Assembly (NCBI RefSeq): GCF_032586235.1
Contig: NZ_JAWHTD010000002.1
Location: 62,001-126,000 of the forward strand
Length of the DNA stretch: 64,000 nt
Source: Aestuariicoccus sp032586235
GTDB lineage: Bacteria > Pseudomonadota > Alphaproteobacteria > Rhodobacterales > Rhodobacteraceae
Reading direction: 5' to 3'
The first letter of the stretch is position 1. Each line of letters opens with the position of its first letter. The position numbers and the translations under genes were made by a program. Below, piece after piece: positions 26,327-34,170 of the stretch. The notes below the pieces were generated by a model. It saw only the letters and a list, made by a program, of their open reading frames with translations. It did no database searches and was not told where the DNA came from.

Positions 26327-27310
26327 ATGTCGAAACTCGTCACAATCTACGGCGGATCGGGCTTTGTCGGCCGCTACATCGCGCGGCGGATGGCGAAAGC
26401 GGGCTGGCGCGTGCGGGTCGCGGTGCGCCGCCCGAACGAGGCGATCTTCGTGCGCCCCTACGGCGTTGTCGGCCAGGTCGAGCCGGTGTTGTGCAACATC
26501 CGCGACGACGCCTCGGTGCGGGCGGTCATGCAGGGCGCGGATGCGGTGGTGAACTGCGTCGGTATTCTGGCGCCGAGCGGCAAGAACACCTTTGATGCGG
26601 TGCAGGCGGACGGGGCCGAGCGGGTCGCGCGCATCGCCGCCGAAGAGGGGGTTGCGCGGATGGTCCATGTTTCGGCCATCGGTGCGGACAAGACCAGCGA
26701 CAGCGACTATGCGCGCACCAAGGCCGAGGGCGAGGACGCCGTTCTGCGGCACATGCCCGGGGCCATGATTCTGCGCCCGTCCATCGTCTTCGGGCCCGAG
26801 GACCAATTCTTTAACCGCTTTGCCGAGATGACCCGCTTTGGGCCGGTCCTGCCGGTGGTCGGTGCCGAGACGCGGTTTCAGCCGGTCTATGTCGACGACG
26901 TCGCCAAGGCCGCTGTGCTGGGCGTCACGGGGCAGGCGGCACCGGGTGTTTATGAGCTGGGCGGGCCGGATGTGGACAGCTTCCGCGAGCTGATGCAGCA
27001 GATGCTGGGGGTGATCCGCCGGCGGCGGCTGGTGCTCAACATTCCGTTCTGGGCGGCGAACATTATCGGCTCGGTGTCCGAGTTCGTCAGCAAGCTGACG
27101 GGTGGGCTGGTTCCCGCGCAGATCACCCGCGACCAGGTGTGCAACCTGCGCCGCGACAACGTGGTGTCGGACGGGGCCAAGGGCTTTGCCGACCTCGGCA
27201 TCGCGCCGGTGTCTCTCGAGGCCGTGCTGCCCGAGTACCTGTGGCGCTTCCGCCCGTCGGGCCAGTATTCGGCTATCAAGGCCTCGGCACGGAACCTGCG
27301 CCCGCACTGA
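26327..27310 (+). CDS. Complex I NDUFA9-like NAD(P)-binding protein
   Basis: A 327-residue atypical short-chain dehydrogenase related to the mitochondrial complex I subunit NDUFA9. The Rossmann motif KLVTIYGGSGFVGRYIARRM opens the protein, followed by VRVAVRRPNEA, DAVVNCVGIL and VHVSAIGADKTSDSDYARTK, with the family-typical ILRPSIVFGPEDQFFNRFA in the middle and YELGGPDVDSFRELM later. It lacks the catalytic YxxxK spacing of classical SDRs. The role is likely NADPH binding linked to respiratory complex I stability or ubiquinone metabolism, as known for the family. The start is supported by length and alignment of the Rossmann fold at residue 4. It is the first core gene beyond the tRNA. Confidence 0.9.
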   Translation: MSKLVTIYGGSGFVGRYIARRMAKAGWRVRVAVRRPNEAIFVRPYGVVGQVEPVLCNIRDDASVRAVMQGADAVVNCVGILAPSGKNTFDAVQADGAERVARIAAEEGVARMVHVSAIGADKTSDSDYARTKAEGEDAVLRHMPGAMILRPSIVFGPEDQFFNRFAEMTRFGPVLPVVGAETRFQPVYVDDVAKAAVLGVTGQAAPGVYELGGPDVDSFRELMQQMLGVIRRRRLVLNIPFWAANIIGSVSEFVSKLTGGLVPAQITRDQVCNLRRDNVVSDGAKGFADLGIAPVSLEAVLPEYLWRFRPSGQYSAIKASARNLRPH

Positions 27311-27391
27311 CGCGGGCGCTGCGCGCACTGACGGGACGGCGCAGGGGCCGTCCCTTTCTCAGCTCTTGAAACGTCAGAGCAGCGCGGCCCG

Positions 27392-27661
27392 TCAGCCGAC
27401 GTTGTCGCCCCGCTTCAGCGCATCGAAAAGATCGGCGTTGCGGCAGAACCGCGGCGTCGCCTCGGCCTGCTGGCCCTGGGTGTCGAGCCAGTGTTCACAG
27501 CCTTCGGGATTGGAGCAGCCGGTGCAGCGCAGCACCGCGTCGTCGATCTCGGGGATAGGCAGGGCGCCGCGCAGGGCAAGCTCTTCCAGGTCCAGGCCCA
27601 AAGTCTCGGCCATCCGGTCCACAAGGGCCGCGTGGCGTTTCAGCGTTTCGGTGTTTTGCAT
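27392..27661 (-). CDS. DUF6455 family protein
   Basis: An 89-residue protein of a small family common in Rhodobacterales. It shows the typical helical N-terminus (ALVDRMAETLGLDLEELALR), then a cysteine cluster C-T-G-C-x6-C (LRCTGCSNPEGCEHWLD) and a later FCRNADLFDALK. The cysteines suggest metal or redox-cofactor binding. No signal peptide. The function of the family is not established. It is a single gene between two oppositely transcribed or spaced neighbours. Confidence 0.8.
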   Translation of the reverse strand: MQNTETLKRHAALVDRMAETLGLDLEELALRGALPIPEIDDAVLRCTGCSNPEGCEHWLDTQGQQAEATPRFCRNADLFDALKRGDNVG

Positions 27662-27724
27662 CCTGATCTCCCGCGTTGGTTGACGAACCCTAGCGAAACG
27701 GCCGCGATGCCACCTTGATTCAGG

Positions 27725-28447
27725 TCAACCTGACGGCGCGCCAATCGCCTGCACCGTTTCCCTGACCACTGCGAGGCGCGCGGCATTGGGCGGGTGGCTG
27801 CCCAGAAAGCTGTTGCCGGGGTCCGGAATGCGGGTAAAGAACGCGGCCCCCCGGATCGGGTCATAGCCGGCGCGGGCGGCGATAACGGTGCCCAGCCTGT
27901 CGGCCTCAAGCTCGAAATCCTTGGAATAGCTGCGCGCGCCCACGGCCGCGCCCAGTTCCTCGGCCGAGCGGATCGCTTCGGGGTCGGCGCCGGTCAGGGC
28001 GGCCAGACCGCTGAAGATCACCGCGCCGACTGCCGCGTTCTGCTGGGTCTGGGCCAGATGGTCGAGAACGTGGTGCGCCGATTCGTGCCCCATGACGAAG
28101 GCCAGTTCGTCGATGTTCCGGGCCGAGGCGATCAGCGCGAGATTGAAGGCGATGATCGGACGGCCCAGCCGGTCCACGGTCTGAAAGGCGTTGGGCGGCT
28201 GGCCGGCGCGGTCGTCGATGACGATCTGGAAATCGCAGTTGAGCCGCGGCGCAAGGCGGCGGCATTCGCGTTCAGCCACCGGCTCGACGGTTTCGACCAC
28301 GCGGATGAAATTGCGCTCGGCGCGGATCGCGCGGAGCCGGAGGGGATCCCCGGTCTCTGCCAGCGGCTCTTGCGACCGGGACGTGACCGGCGGCACCGCC
28401 TCGCACGCGGCCAACAGAAAGAGCAGAAAGGGCAGGAGACGGGTCAT
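27725..28447 (-). CDS. M48-family metalloprotease, lipoprotein
   Basis: A 240-residue periplasmic zinc protease related to Oma1/BepA-type M48 enzymes. I place the start at 28447, giving MTRLLPFLLFLLAACEAVPP with a lipobox LLAAC; a longer frame to 28510 would put charged residues in front of the signal. The zinc motif HExxH is intact in VMGHESAHHVLDHLAQ, with the third ligand in SYSKDFELEADRLG. The end SHPPNAARLAVVRETV is characteristic of the family. It probably acts in envelope protein quality control, tethered to the outer or inner membrane. Confidence 0.88.
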   Translation of the reverse strand: MTRLLPFLLFLLAACEAVPPVTSRSQEPLAETGDPLRLRAIRAERNFIRVVETVEPVAERECRRLAPRLNCDFQIVIDDRAGQPPNAFQTVDRLGRPIIAFNLALIASARNIDELAFVMGHESAHHVLDHLAQTQQNAAVGAVIFSGLAALTGADPEAIRSAEELGAAVGARSYSKDFELEADRLGTVIAARAGYDPIRGAAFFTRIPDPGNSFLGSHPPNAARLAVVRETVQAIGAPSG

Positions 28448-28556
28448 GATCGGTCCGCGGTAGGCTACGACCAACAGGGGTATAGGGCCGCGCCGCCATG
28501 GGCCAGTCACAATTTGTGGACTTGGCAGAGCCTTGCCGGCCCCTACATCGCCGGGG

Positions 28557-28940
28557 ATGAGCGAAATGACCGTGATCTACAACGACACCTGCCCGATCTG
28601 CGCCCGCGAGGTGATGGGCTATAAGCGCAGCACGGCGCGCGCGGGCCTCGACGTGGCCTATTCCGGCCTGTCCGAGGGCGAGCTGGAGCGTTTCGGCCTG
28701 ACCCCGCGCGACGCGGCGCGGCGGTTTCACGTCATGCAAGGCGGCCAGCTTTACAGCGGCGTGCCCGCCTTTGCGCTGCTATGGGAGCGGATGCCGCGCT
28801 GGCGCTGGCTGGCCCGGTTCGTCCGTCTGCCCGGCGTCGCCACGGTGGCGCGCCTGGTCTATGACCACATCGCCGCCCCGGCGCTTTTTGCGATGCACAG
28901 GCGGCGCGAAAGGCTGGGCAAGGCGCGGCGCATTGGCTAG
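28557..28940 (+). CDS. DUF393 (DCC) thiol-disulphide oxidoreductase-like protein
   Basis: A protein of about 127 residues starting MSEMTVIYNDTCPICAREVM. The TCPICA motif near the N-terminus and the later GVPAFALLWERMP are hallmarks of DUF393, a thioredoxin-fold family. The start is at 28557 or at the third residue methionine 28566; an upstream start at 28533 adds only low-complexity residues. The family is predicted to be redox active; its substrates are unknown. The gene lies 9 bp upstream of a small conserved gene and is divergent from the M48 protease. Confidence 0.8.
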   Translation: MSEMTVIYNDTCPICAREVMGYKRSTARAGLDVAYSGLSEGELERFGLTPRDAARRFHVMQGGQLYSGVPAFALLWERMPRWRWLARFVRLPGVATVARLVYDHIAAPALFAMHRRRERLGKARRIG

Positions 28941-28949
28941 GCTGGCCCC

Positions 28950-29177
28950 ATGTTCAGCATAGAGCACGAATTCGACGCCACCGTTGTCACCCTCGTGGAT
29001 GAGGGCGAATCGCATCTTCAGGAAGATGTGGTCGTCTCGTCCTTCGAGGAATGCGTCACGGTCGAGCAATACGACCCGCGCACCGACCGGACGCACAAGA
29101 TCACCCTGTCGATGACCCAGATGCGCGACCTTGCCGCGGCGATCAACATGCCCGAGGGCGTCTACCGGCGCGGCTAG
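28950..29177 (+). CDS. Small conserved hypothetical protein
   Basis: A 75-residue acidic protein, MFSIEHEFDATVVTLVDEGE at the start and ITLSMTQMRDLAAAINMPEG near the end. It is mostly beta strand with one C-terminal helix and carries no signal peptide or cysteine pair. It lies 9 bp downstream of the DUF393 gene and is probably co-transcribed. The pattern is familiar from other Rhodobacterales genomes but I know no function. Confidence 0.7.
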   Translation: MFSIEHEFDATVVTLVDEGESHLQEDVVVSSFEECVTVEQYDPRTDRTHKITLSMTQMRDLAAAINMPEGVYRRG

Positions 29178-29183
29178 GCGGCC

Positions 29184-29441
29184 TTAGCCGTCGATGCGCA
29201 CCTGCTTGTCGCGCCCGGTCTCGCCCCGGATCAGCGACAGCCGCGATTTCGGCAGGCCGAGCGCCTTGGCCAGCAGCTTCAGCACGGCGACATTGGCCTT
29301 GCCCGCCTCTGGCGCCGTGGTGACGTAGACCCGGATAACGGCATCCTCAACGACGATCCGGTTGCGCGCCGCCTTGGGGGTGACGCGCACGGTCAGAACG
29401 GCGCCCGGAACGGCCCGGGCGGAGAGATCGGGCAAGGACAT
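29184..29441 (-). CDS. DUF167 (YggU-like) family protein
   Basis: An 85-residue protein of the YggU family. The signature is complete: LTVRVTPKAARNRIV, then VYVTTAPEAGKANVAVLKLLAKALG and KSRLSLIRGETGRDKQVRID. Structures exist for the family (a small alpha/beta fold) but its role is not known. The gene is convergent with the small gene ending at 29177, only 6 bp away, and divergent from the nitroreductase. Confidence 0.88.
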   Translation of the reverse strand: MSLPDLSARAVPGAVLTVRVTPKAARNRIVVEDAVIRVYVTTAPEAGKANVAVLKLLAKALGLPKSRLSLIRGETGRDKQVRIDG

Positions 29442-29542
29442 GGCCCGCGCCTAGCACGGGCCAATCCCGCCCGCCAAAGCGTTTTTCGGTTGAAACCTGC
29501 GGGACGCGCCCTGACATAAGGCCAAACCGAACGGAGTCTCCG

Positions 29543-30121
29543 ATGCCCAAAGCCGATCCCGCCGTGATGCAATTTCTGCTGAGCCGCCGTTCGCGGCCGG
29601 CCAAGACCCTGCGCGCCCCCGGCCCCGATGCAGAGTCGCAAAGGCGCATTCTGACCGCCGCCGCACGCACGCCCGACCACGGCAAGCTGGAACCCTGGCG
29701 CTTTATCGTGCTGCAAGGCGCGGCCTTGCCGCGCGTCGCCCGCGCGGTCGAGGCGCGGGGGGTGGCGCTGGGCAAGGATGCCGACACCATCGAAAAGGGC
29801 CGCGTGGCCTTTGCCAACAGCCCTTTCTGCATCGCTGTGATCGAAGTGCAGAAAGACAGCCCCAAGATCCCCGCCATCGAACAGACCTATTCGGCGGGCG
29901 CGGTCTGCCTGGCCTTGCTCAACGCCGCGCTGGCCGAGGGGCACGGCGCGAACTGGCTGTCGGGCTGGGCCTCGCATGACCGGGTCTTCGTCGAGGAGGC
30001 CTTGGGGCTCGCTGCGAACGAACGAGTGGTCGGCTTTGTGCATATCGGCACCGAAACCAGCGCGCCGCCCGAACGCCCCCGGCCCGATCTCGACGCCATC
30101 ACCGAATGGGTTTCGGAATGA
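29543..30121 (+). CDS. Nitroreductase-family protein (YdjA-like)
   Basis: A 192-residue FMN-dependent oxidoreductase of the small YdjA type. The N-terminal LLSRRSRPAKTLRAPGP and RRILTAAARTPDHGKLEPWR segments bind FMN phosphate in this family; the middle VAFANSPFCIAVIEVQ and the GANWLSGWASHDRVF region complete the fold. It likely uses NAD(P)H; the natural substrate is unknown. A GGAG ribosome site precedes the ATG. The stop overlaps the start of the next gene (ATGA), so the pair is translationally coupled. Confidence 0.88.
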   Translation: MPKADPAVMQFLLSRRSRPAKTLRAPGPDAESQRRILTAAARTPDHGKLEPWRFIVLQGAALPRVARAVEARGVALGKDADTIEKGRVAFANSPFCIAVIEVQKDSPKIPAIEQTYSAGAVCLALLNAALAEGHGANWLSGWASHDRVFVEEALGLAANERVVGFVHIGTETSAPPERPRPDLDAITEWVSE

Positions 30122-30810
30122 TCTTCACGGCGTTCTTCAAGGCCGTCGCGCAGATCGGCGACCGGCGCTTTCGCCGGGTGCTGATGCTGGGGATCGTGCT
30201 GACGATCGCCCTGCTGGTGGCCTTTTATGCCGGGTTCCTGTGGCTGCTGAACACGCTGATCGGCCCCGAGGCGACGATCCCCCTGATCGGCGAGGTGCAA
30301 TGGCTGGACGACCTGCTGACCTGGGGGTCGCTCGGCGTGATGCTGATTCTGTCGGTGTTCCTGATGGTGCCGGTGGCCTCGGCGATCACGTCGATGTTCC
30401 TGGAAGAGGTCGCGCAGGCGGTCGAGGACCGGCATTACCCGCATCTGCCCCCGGCCACCAAGGTGCCCTTCGGCGACGCGGTGCGCGATACGCTGAACTT
30501 TCTGGGGGTGCTGATCGGGGCGAACCTGCTGGCGATCTTTCTCTATGTGATGTTCCCACCGGCTGCGCTGTTCATCTTCTGGGGGCTGAACGGGTTCTTT
30601 CTGGGCCGGGAATATTTCACCCTCGCGGCCATGCGGCGGGTCGGCCGGGCCGAGGCCAAGGTGCTGCGGCGCAGGCATCTGGCGACGATCTGGTTCGCGG
30701 GCACGCTGATGGCGATGCCGCTGTCGGTGCCGCTCTTGAACCTGCTGATCCCGATCCTCGGGGCCGCCACCTTTACGCATATCTTCCACGGCCTCCAGGC
30801 GCGCCGCTAA
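30118..30810 (+). CDS. EI24-domain (CysZ-like) membrane protein
   Basis: A 230-residue integral membrane protein with four main hydrophobic segments (about residues 20-45, 66-92, 130-155, 195-220). The middle part AAMRRVGRAEAKVLRRRH, preceded by FFLGREYFTLAA, is typical for EI24/CysZ-like proteins. CysZ is a sulphate permease in gamma-proteobacteria; whether this member transports sulphate is unknown. The start at 30118 overlaps the nitroreductase stop by 4 bp; an earlier ATG at 30106 lies inside that gene and is less likely. Confidence 0.82.
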   Translation: MIFTAFFKAVAQIGDRRFRRVLMLGIVLTIALLVAFYAGFLWLLNTLIGPEATIPLIGEVQWLDDLLTWGSLGVMLILSVFLMVPVASAITSMFLEEVAQAVEDRHYPHLPPATKVPFGDAVRDTLNFLGVLIGANLLAIFLYVMFPPAALFIFWGLNGFFLGREYFTLAAMRRVGRAEAKVLRRRHLATIWFAGTLMAMPLSVPLLNLLIPILGAATFTHIFHGLQARR

Positions 30811-30901
30811 CCCGCCGAGAAAATCGCGCCGCATCGGGTGTGTCATCTGCTAGGCTTTGCCGAGGGGCCGCGCCCGCGGCCGGGCAACGGAGGGCCGCAA
30901 G

Positions 30902-31330
30902 ATGAGTGACGAAGACCAGATCCAGCAGGGGCAATGCCTCTGCGGCGCGGTGCAGGTAACGCTGAGCGGTGGCATGGGGCTGACGATGCAGTGCCATTGC
31001 AGCGAATGCCAGACCGTCATGGGCGGGGGGCCGGCCTATATCACAATGGTGGACCGCAGCGCGGTGACCATGTCGGGCGAGGTCGGGCGCTATACGGTCA
31101 AGGGCAACAGCGGCGGCGATGTAACGCGCTGCTTTTGCCCGGTCTGCGGCACGCCCACTCATTCCGAGCTGGAGAAATACCCGGACAAATACGTGCTCAA
31201 GGTCGGGATCTTTGCGCCGCAAAGCGCTGCCGCACCAGCGATCGCCATCTGGACCGGATCGGCGCCCGACTGGCACCCGATCCCCGAGGGCATCCCCTGT
31301 TTCGTCCAGCGTCCCGTGCCGCGCGCCTGA
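30902..31330 (+). CDS. GFA-family zinc protein
   Basis: A 142-residue protein of the glutathione-dependent formaldehyde-activating (GFA/CENP-V) fold. Zinc-binding cysteines are visible as GQCLCGAVQV, QCHCSECQ and CFCPVCGTPTHSE, the three conserved clusters of the family. Members near core genes are often of unknown function; true Gfa activity is not implied. The start at 30902 is chosen because GGAGGG lies 9 bp upstream; a longer frame from 30857 adds only arginine/glycine residues. Confidence 0.85.
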   Translation: MSDEDQIQQGQCLCGAVQVTLSGGMGLTMQCHCSECQTVMGGGPAYITMVDRSAVTMSGEVGRYTVKGNSGGDVTRCFCPVCGTPTHSELEKYPDKYVLKVGIFAPQSAAAPAIAIWTGSAPDWHPIPEGIPCFVQRPVPRA

Positions 31331-31354
31331 GCGGCGCGTTGCCGGGCAGGGGCG

Positions 31355-31639
31355 TCAGCCCTCGACCGGCTCCATGATGTTGAACATCCAGCTGTCGATG
31401 TCGCGCACGGTGATGGTGCCGGTCAGGATGATCGTCGCGATGATCGCCCAGAGCACCACCGACACCCCCGTCGTGATCCACGCCTTGCGGCGCAGGTTGT
31501 GCACCTCGGGGCTGCCGGCATGGGTGCCGGGCACGATCTCGCCGCGGTCGCCCTGCGTTTCCAGCCGGATCGGGATCACGACGAGAAACGTCATGAACCA
31601 GATGACCGCGAACAGAACCAGACCGGATGTGATGCCCAT
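31355..31639 (-). CDS. DUF1467 family membrane protein
   Basis: A 94-residue inner-membrane protein with two transmembrane segments (GLVLFAVIWFMTFLVVIPIR and about residues 55-77). The loop LETQGDRGEIVPGTHAGSPE is the family signature, found throughout alphaproteobacteria. Its function is unknown. It lies 26 bp downstream of the methylmalonyl-CoA epimerase gene in the same orientation, an arrangement common in Rhodobacterales, so the two are probably one transcript. Confidence 0.85.
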   Translation of the reverse strand: MGITSGLVLFAVIWFMTFLVVIPIRLETQGDRGEIVPGTHAGSPEVHNLRRKAWITTGVSVVLWAIIATIILTGTITVRDIDSWMFNIMEPVEG

Positions 31640-31665
31640 GATGCGCCTCCTGGCGGATAGTTAAG

Positions 31666-32070
31666 TCAGACCTGCTCGAGTTCCACCAGGCAGCCGTTGA
31701 AATCCTTGGGATGCAGGAACAGCACCGGCTTGCCATGCGCGCCGATCTTGGGCTCGCCATTGCCCAGAACGCGGGCGCCGCTGGCCTTGAGATGATCGCG
31801 CGCGGCGAGGATATCGTCGACCTCGTAGCAGACATGGTGAATGCCGCCCGAGGGGTTCTTTTCCAGGAACCCGTTGATCGGGCTGTCGTCGCCCAAGGGG
31901 TAGAGCAGCTCGATCTTGGTGTTGGGCAGCTCGATGAAGATGACGGTCACGCCGTGATCGGGTTCGTCCTGCGGCGCGCCGACCTTGGCCCCCAGGGCGT
32001 CGCGGTATTGCGCGGCGGCGGCGTCGAGGTCGGGCACGGCGATGGCTACGTGGTTCAGGCGTCCGATCAT
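31666..32070 (-). CDS. mce: Methylmalonyl-CoA epimerase
   Basis: A 134-residue VOC-fold enzyme that converts (S)- to (R)-methylmalonyl-CoA in propionyl-CoA breakdown. It opens IGRLNHVAIAVPDLDAAAAQYR (metal-ligand histidine), and continues with HGVTVIFIELPNTKIELLYP, SGGIHHVCYEVDDILAA and LHPKDFNGCLVELEQV, the standard pattern including the H and E metal ligands. Length is normal. A short ribosome site (GGAGAG) precedes the ATG. It is followed by the DUF1467 gene. Confidence 0.92.
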   Translation of the reverse strand: MIGRLNHVAIAVPDLDAAAAQYRDALGAKVGAPQDEPDHGVTVIFIELPNTKIELLYPLGDDSPINGFLEKNPSGGIHHVCYEVDDILAARDHLKASGARVLGNGEPKIGAHGKPVLFLHPKDFNGCLVELEQV

Positions 32071-32203
32071 GAAGCTCTCCGGTCAGGCTGGTGTCGCTTG
32101 CGTTATGGCAACGCCGGGGCTGCGCGGCAAGAACCCTGCGTCATTAACGCGCTGTTAGCGATGAGTGAGCCAAGCTGAGTCCTGCACCAAGATGGAGGGG
32201 CTC

Positions 32204-32920
32204 ATGGACGACACGACCGCATTCGACCCGATGCCGAGGCCCACAGCGACCCGCCCCCTTCTGGGGCTCACGGTGCTGGTGGTCGAAGACAGCCGATACG
32301 CCTGCGATGCGATGCGATTGCTCTGCCTGCGCAGCGGGGCGCGCATCCGCCGCGCCGACAGTCTCAAGGCGGGGCGGCGGCATCTGCAGGTCTACCGCCC
32401 GTCGGTTCTGATCGTCGATATGGGCCTGCCGGACGGTTCGGGCGCCGATCTGATCGCCGAGCTTGACACATACGTGCCGCGGGTGTCGGTGATCCTGGGC
32501 ATCAGCGGCGATCCCGAGGCAGAGGCGGCGGCCATCGCCGCCGGGGCGGACGGGTTTCTGGAAAAGCCCATCAGCAGCCTGAGCATGTTCCAGAACAAGG
32601 TGATCGGCGCCCTGCCGCCCGACCGCCGGCCCAAGGGCGCGCGCGAGGTGCGCGACGATCCGATCTTTCCCGATCCGCTGGCCTTTCGTGACGACATGGC
32701 GCATGTGGCCGACGTGCTGGGCGACCACGCGGACAACCGCACGCTGGATTACGTGGCGCAGTTCCTGCGCGGCGTGGCGGGCAGCGCGGGCGATACGGAT
32801 CTGCAATCGGCGGTCGAATCCCTCGCCCGGGCGCGGGCCAATGGCAAGCCGCTGCAATCGGACATCGCGCGTATCGCGGGGCTGGTGCAGGACCGGCTCA
32901 GCGAACGGGTGGCTGTCTAG
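32204..32920 (+). CDS. Response regulator receiver-domain protein
   Basis: A 238-residue protein with an N-terminal CheY-like receiver: VLVVEDSRYACDAMRLL (acid pair), VLIVDMGLPDGSG (phospho-acceptor aspartate), a GISGD switch serine and FLEKPIS lysine, so all key residues are present. The C-terminal 100 residues are helical (QFLRGVAGSAGDTDLQSAVE) with no DNA-binding or enzymatic domain that I recognise; a dimerisation or HPt-like role is possible. The start at 32204 has GGAGGGG 6 bp upstream. No partner kinase is adjacent. Confidence 0.82.
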   Translation: MDDTTAFDPMPRPTATRPLLGLTVLVVEDSRYACDAMRLLCLRSGARIRRADSLKAGRRHLQVYRPSVLIVDMGLPDGSGADLIAELDTYVPRVSVILGISGDPEAEAAAIAAGADGFLEKPISSLSMFQNKVIGALPPDRRPKGAREVRDDPIFPDPLAFRDDMAHVADVLGDHADNRTLDYVAQFLRGVAGSAGDTDLQSAVESLARARANGKPLQSDIARIAGLVQDRLSERVAV

Positions 32921-32935
32921 GCACCGTTTGCGGCG

Positions 32936-34168
32936 TTACAGCAGAAGACCGGGGTCGTCGCCCAGCTCGGCGCCCGGAAAGACGGTGGTTTCGATCAGAT
33001 CGCGGTTCAGCCCGTAAAGGCCGCGCAATAGCCAGCCGGTATGCGCGCGCAGGTCGCGCGTCGGCATCAGGTCGCGGCGGTCGTAGAGGTCGGCCTCGGC
33101 CAGCCCGGGCCAGTCCGCCACGACCCGCCCGCCCCGGATCGCGCCGCCCGCCAGCACCATCGCGCCGCCGGTGCCGTGATCGGTGCCAGTCGTGCCGTTC
33201 AGCCGGGCGGTCCGCCCGAATTCCGTCATCGCCACGATGGCCGTCTTTTTCCAGACCGGGCCGCGCAATTCGGATTTCAGGGTCAGGATCACCTCGGCCA
33301 GCCGCCCGAGTGCACGGGGCAGGCTGCGGTCCTGCCGCTCGTGCGTGTCCCAGCCGTTGATCGAAAACGCCGCGATGCGCGTGTCCGCGCGCAGACGCTG
33401 GGCGGCGAAAGAGGCGATCCGGGTTTCCAGCGCCACGCCCCTGGAGGCCCTCTGATCGGCCTGCATCATAGACATCATCTCGTCCGCGCCGCCGGTGAAT
33501 TCCACCGGGTCGCCGTCGCCGCCGGCGAGGGCCACCGATTGCGCGAAAGTGCTGGCAAAGAGCGGATCCTCGGCCATCACCACCTCGGCCAGGCGCAGCG
33601 CCTGCGGGCTGAGCGCCAGGTCGGCCTCGGGCGTCCAGCGCGACACCGGAGCGTCGCCGGTCATCACCGTCATCGGATCGCGCCCCAGCGCAAAGGCGGT
33701 TTCGGTGCCGGCCCCGGGATAATGCTGCAGCATCCGGTTCAGCCACCCGTCTCGCGTCAGCCCCTGCGACAGATCGGTGATTCCCGCCTCGAGCACGTCC
33801 TGCCCGTCGAAATGGCTGCGCTTGTCGCGGTAGGGGGTCGAGACCGCGTGCACAAAGCCCAGATCGCCGTCCTTCCACAGCGGCTCCAGCACCCGCAGCT
33901 TGGGATGCATGGCGAAAAACCCGTCCAGATCGACGGGGGGGTCCGCCTCGGGTTCGGCCATGGCGCGCAGCGCGGCGTAATTCGGGTCGCCCAGCGGGCG
34001 CACGACGTCGAGCCCGTCCATGCCGCCGCGCAGGACGATCACCACCAGCCGGTTGTCACCCGGCGCGCTGGCGAAGGTGACCGGCGTCAGCAGCGGGCTG
34101 GCGGCCAGCGAGCAGCCGATCAGCGCGGAGCGGCCCAGAAAAGCGCGGCGGGACAGCGGATCGGTCAT
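32936..34168 (-). CDS. DUF1501 family exported protein
   Basis: A 410-residue protein with a twin-arginine signal (SRRAFLGRSALIGCSLAAS), as usual for DUF1501. Family motifs are visible: VVIVLRGGMDGLDVVRPLGD, YDRRDLMPTRDLRAHTGWLL and MTEFGRTARLNGTTGTDHGT near the C-terminus, which resembles alkaline-phosphatase/sulphatase-type metal sites. The start at 34168 places the RR motif at residues 7-8. It lies 2 bp after the stop of the DUF1800 gene; the two families are almost always paired and their products are exported together, but their biochemical role is unknown. Confidence 0.9.
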   Translation of the reverse strand: MTDPLSRRAFLGRSALIGCSLAASPLLTPVTFASAPGDNRLVVIVLRGGMDGLDVVRPLGDPNYAALRAMAEPEADPPVDLDGFFAMHPKLRVLEPLWKDGDLGFVHAVSTPYRDKRSHFDGQDVLEAGITDLSQGLTRDGWLNRMLQHYPGAGTETAFALGRDPMTVMTGDAPVSRWTPEADLALSPQALRLAEVVMAEDPLFASTFAQSVALAGGDGDPVEFTGGADEMMSMMQADQRASRGVALETRIASFAAQRLRADTRIAAFSINGWDTHERQDRSLPRALGRLAEVILTLKSELRGPVWKKTAIVAMTEFGRTARLNGTTGTDHGTGGAMVLAGGAIRGGRVVADWPGLAEADLYDRRDLMPTRDLRAHTGWLLRGLYGLNRDLIETTVFPGAELGDDPGLLL

Positions 34169-34170
34169 GG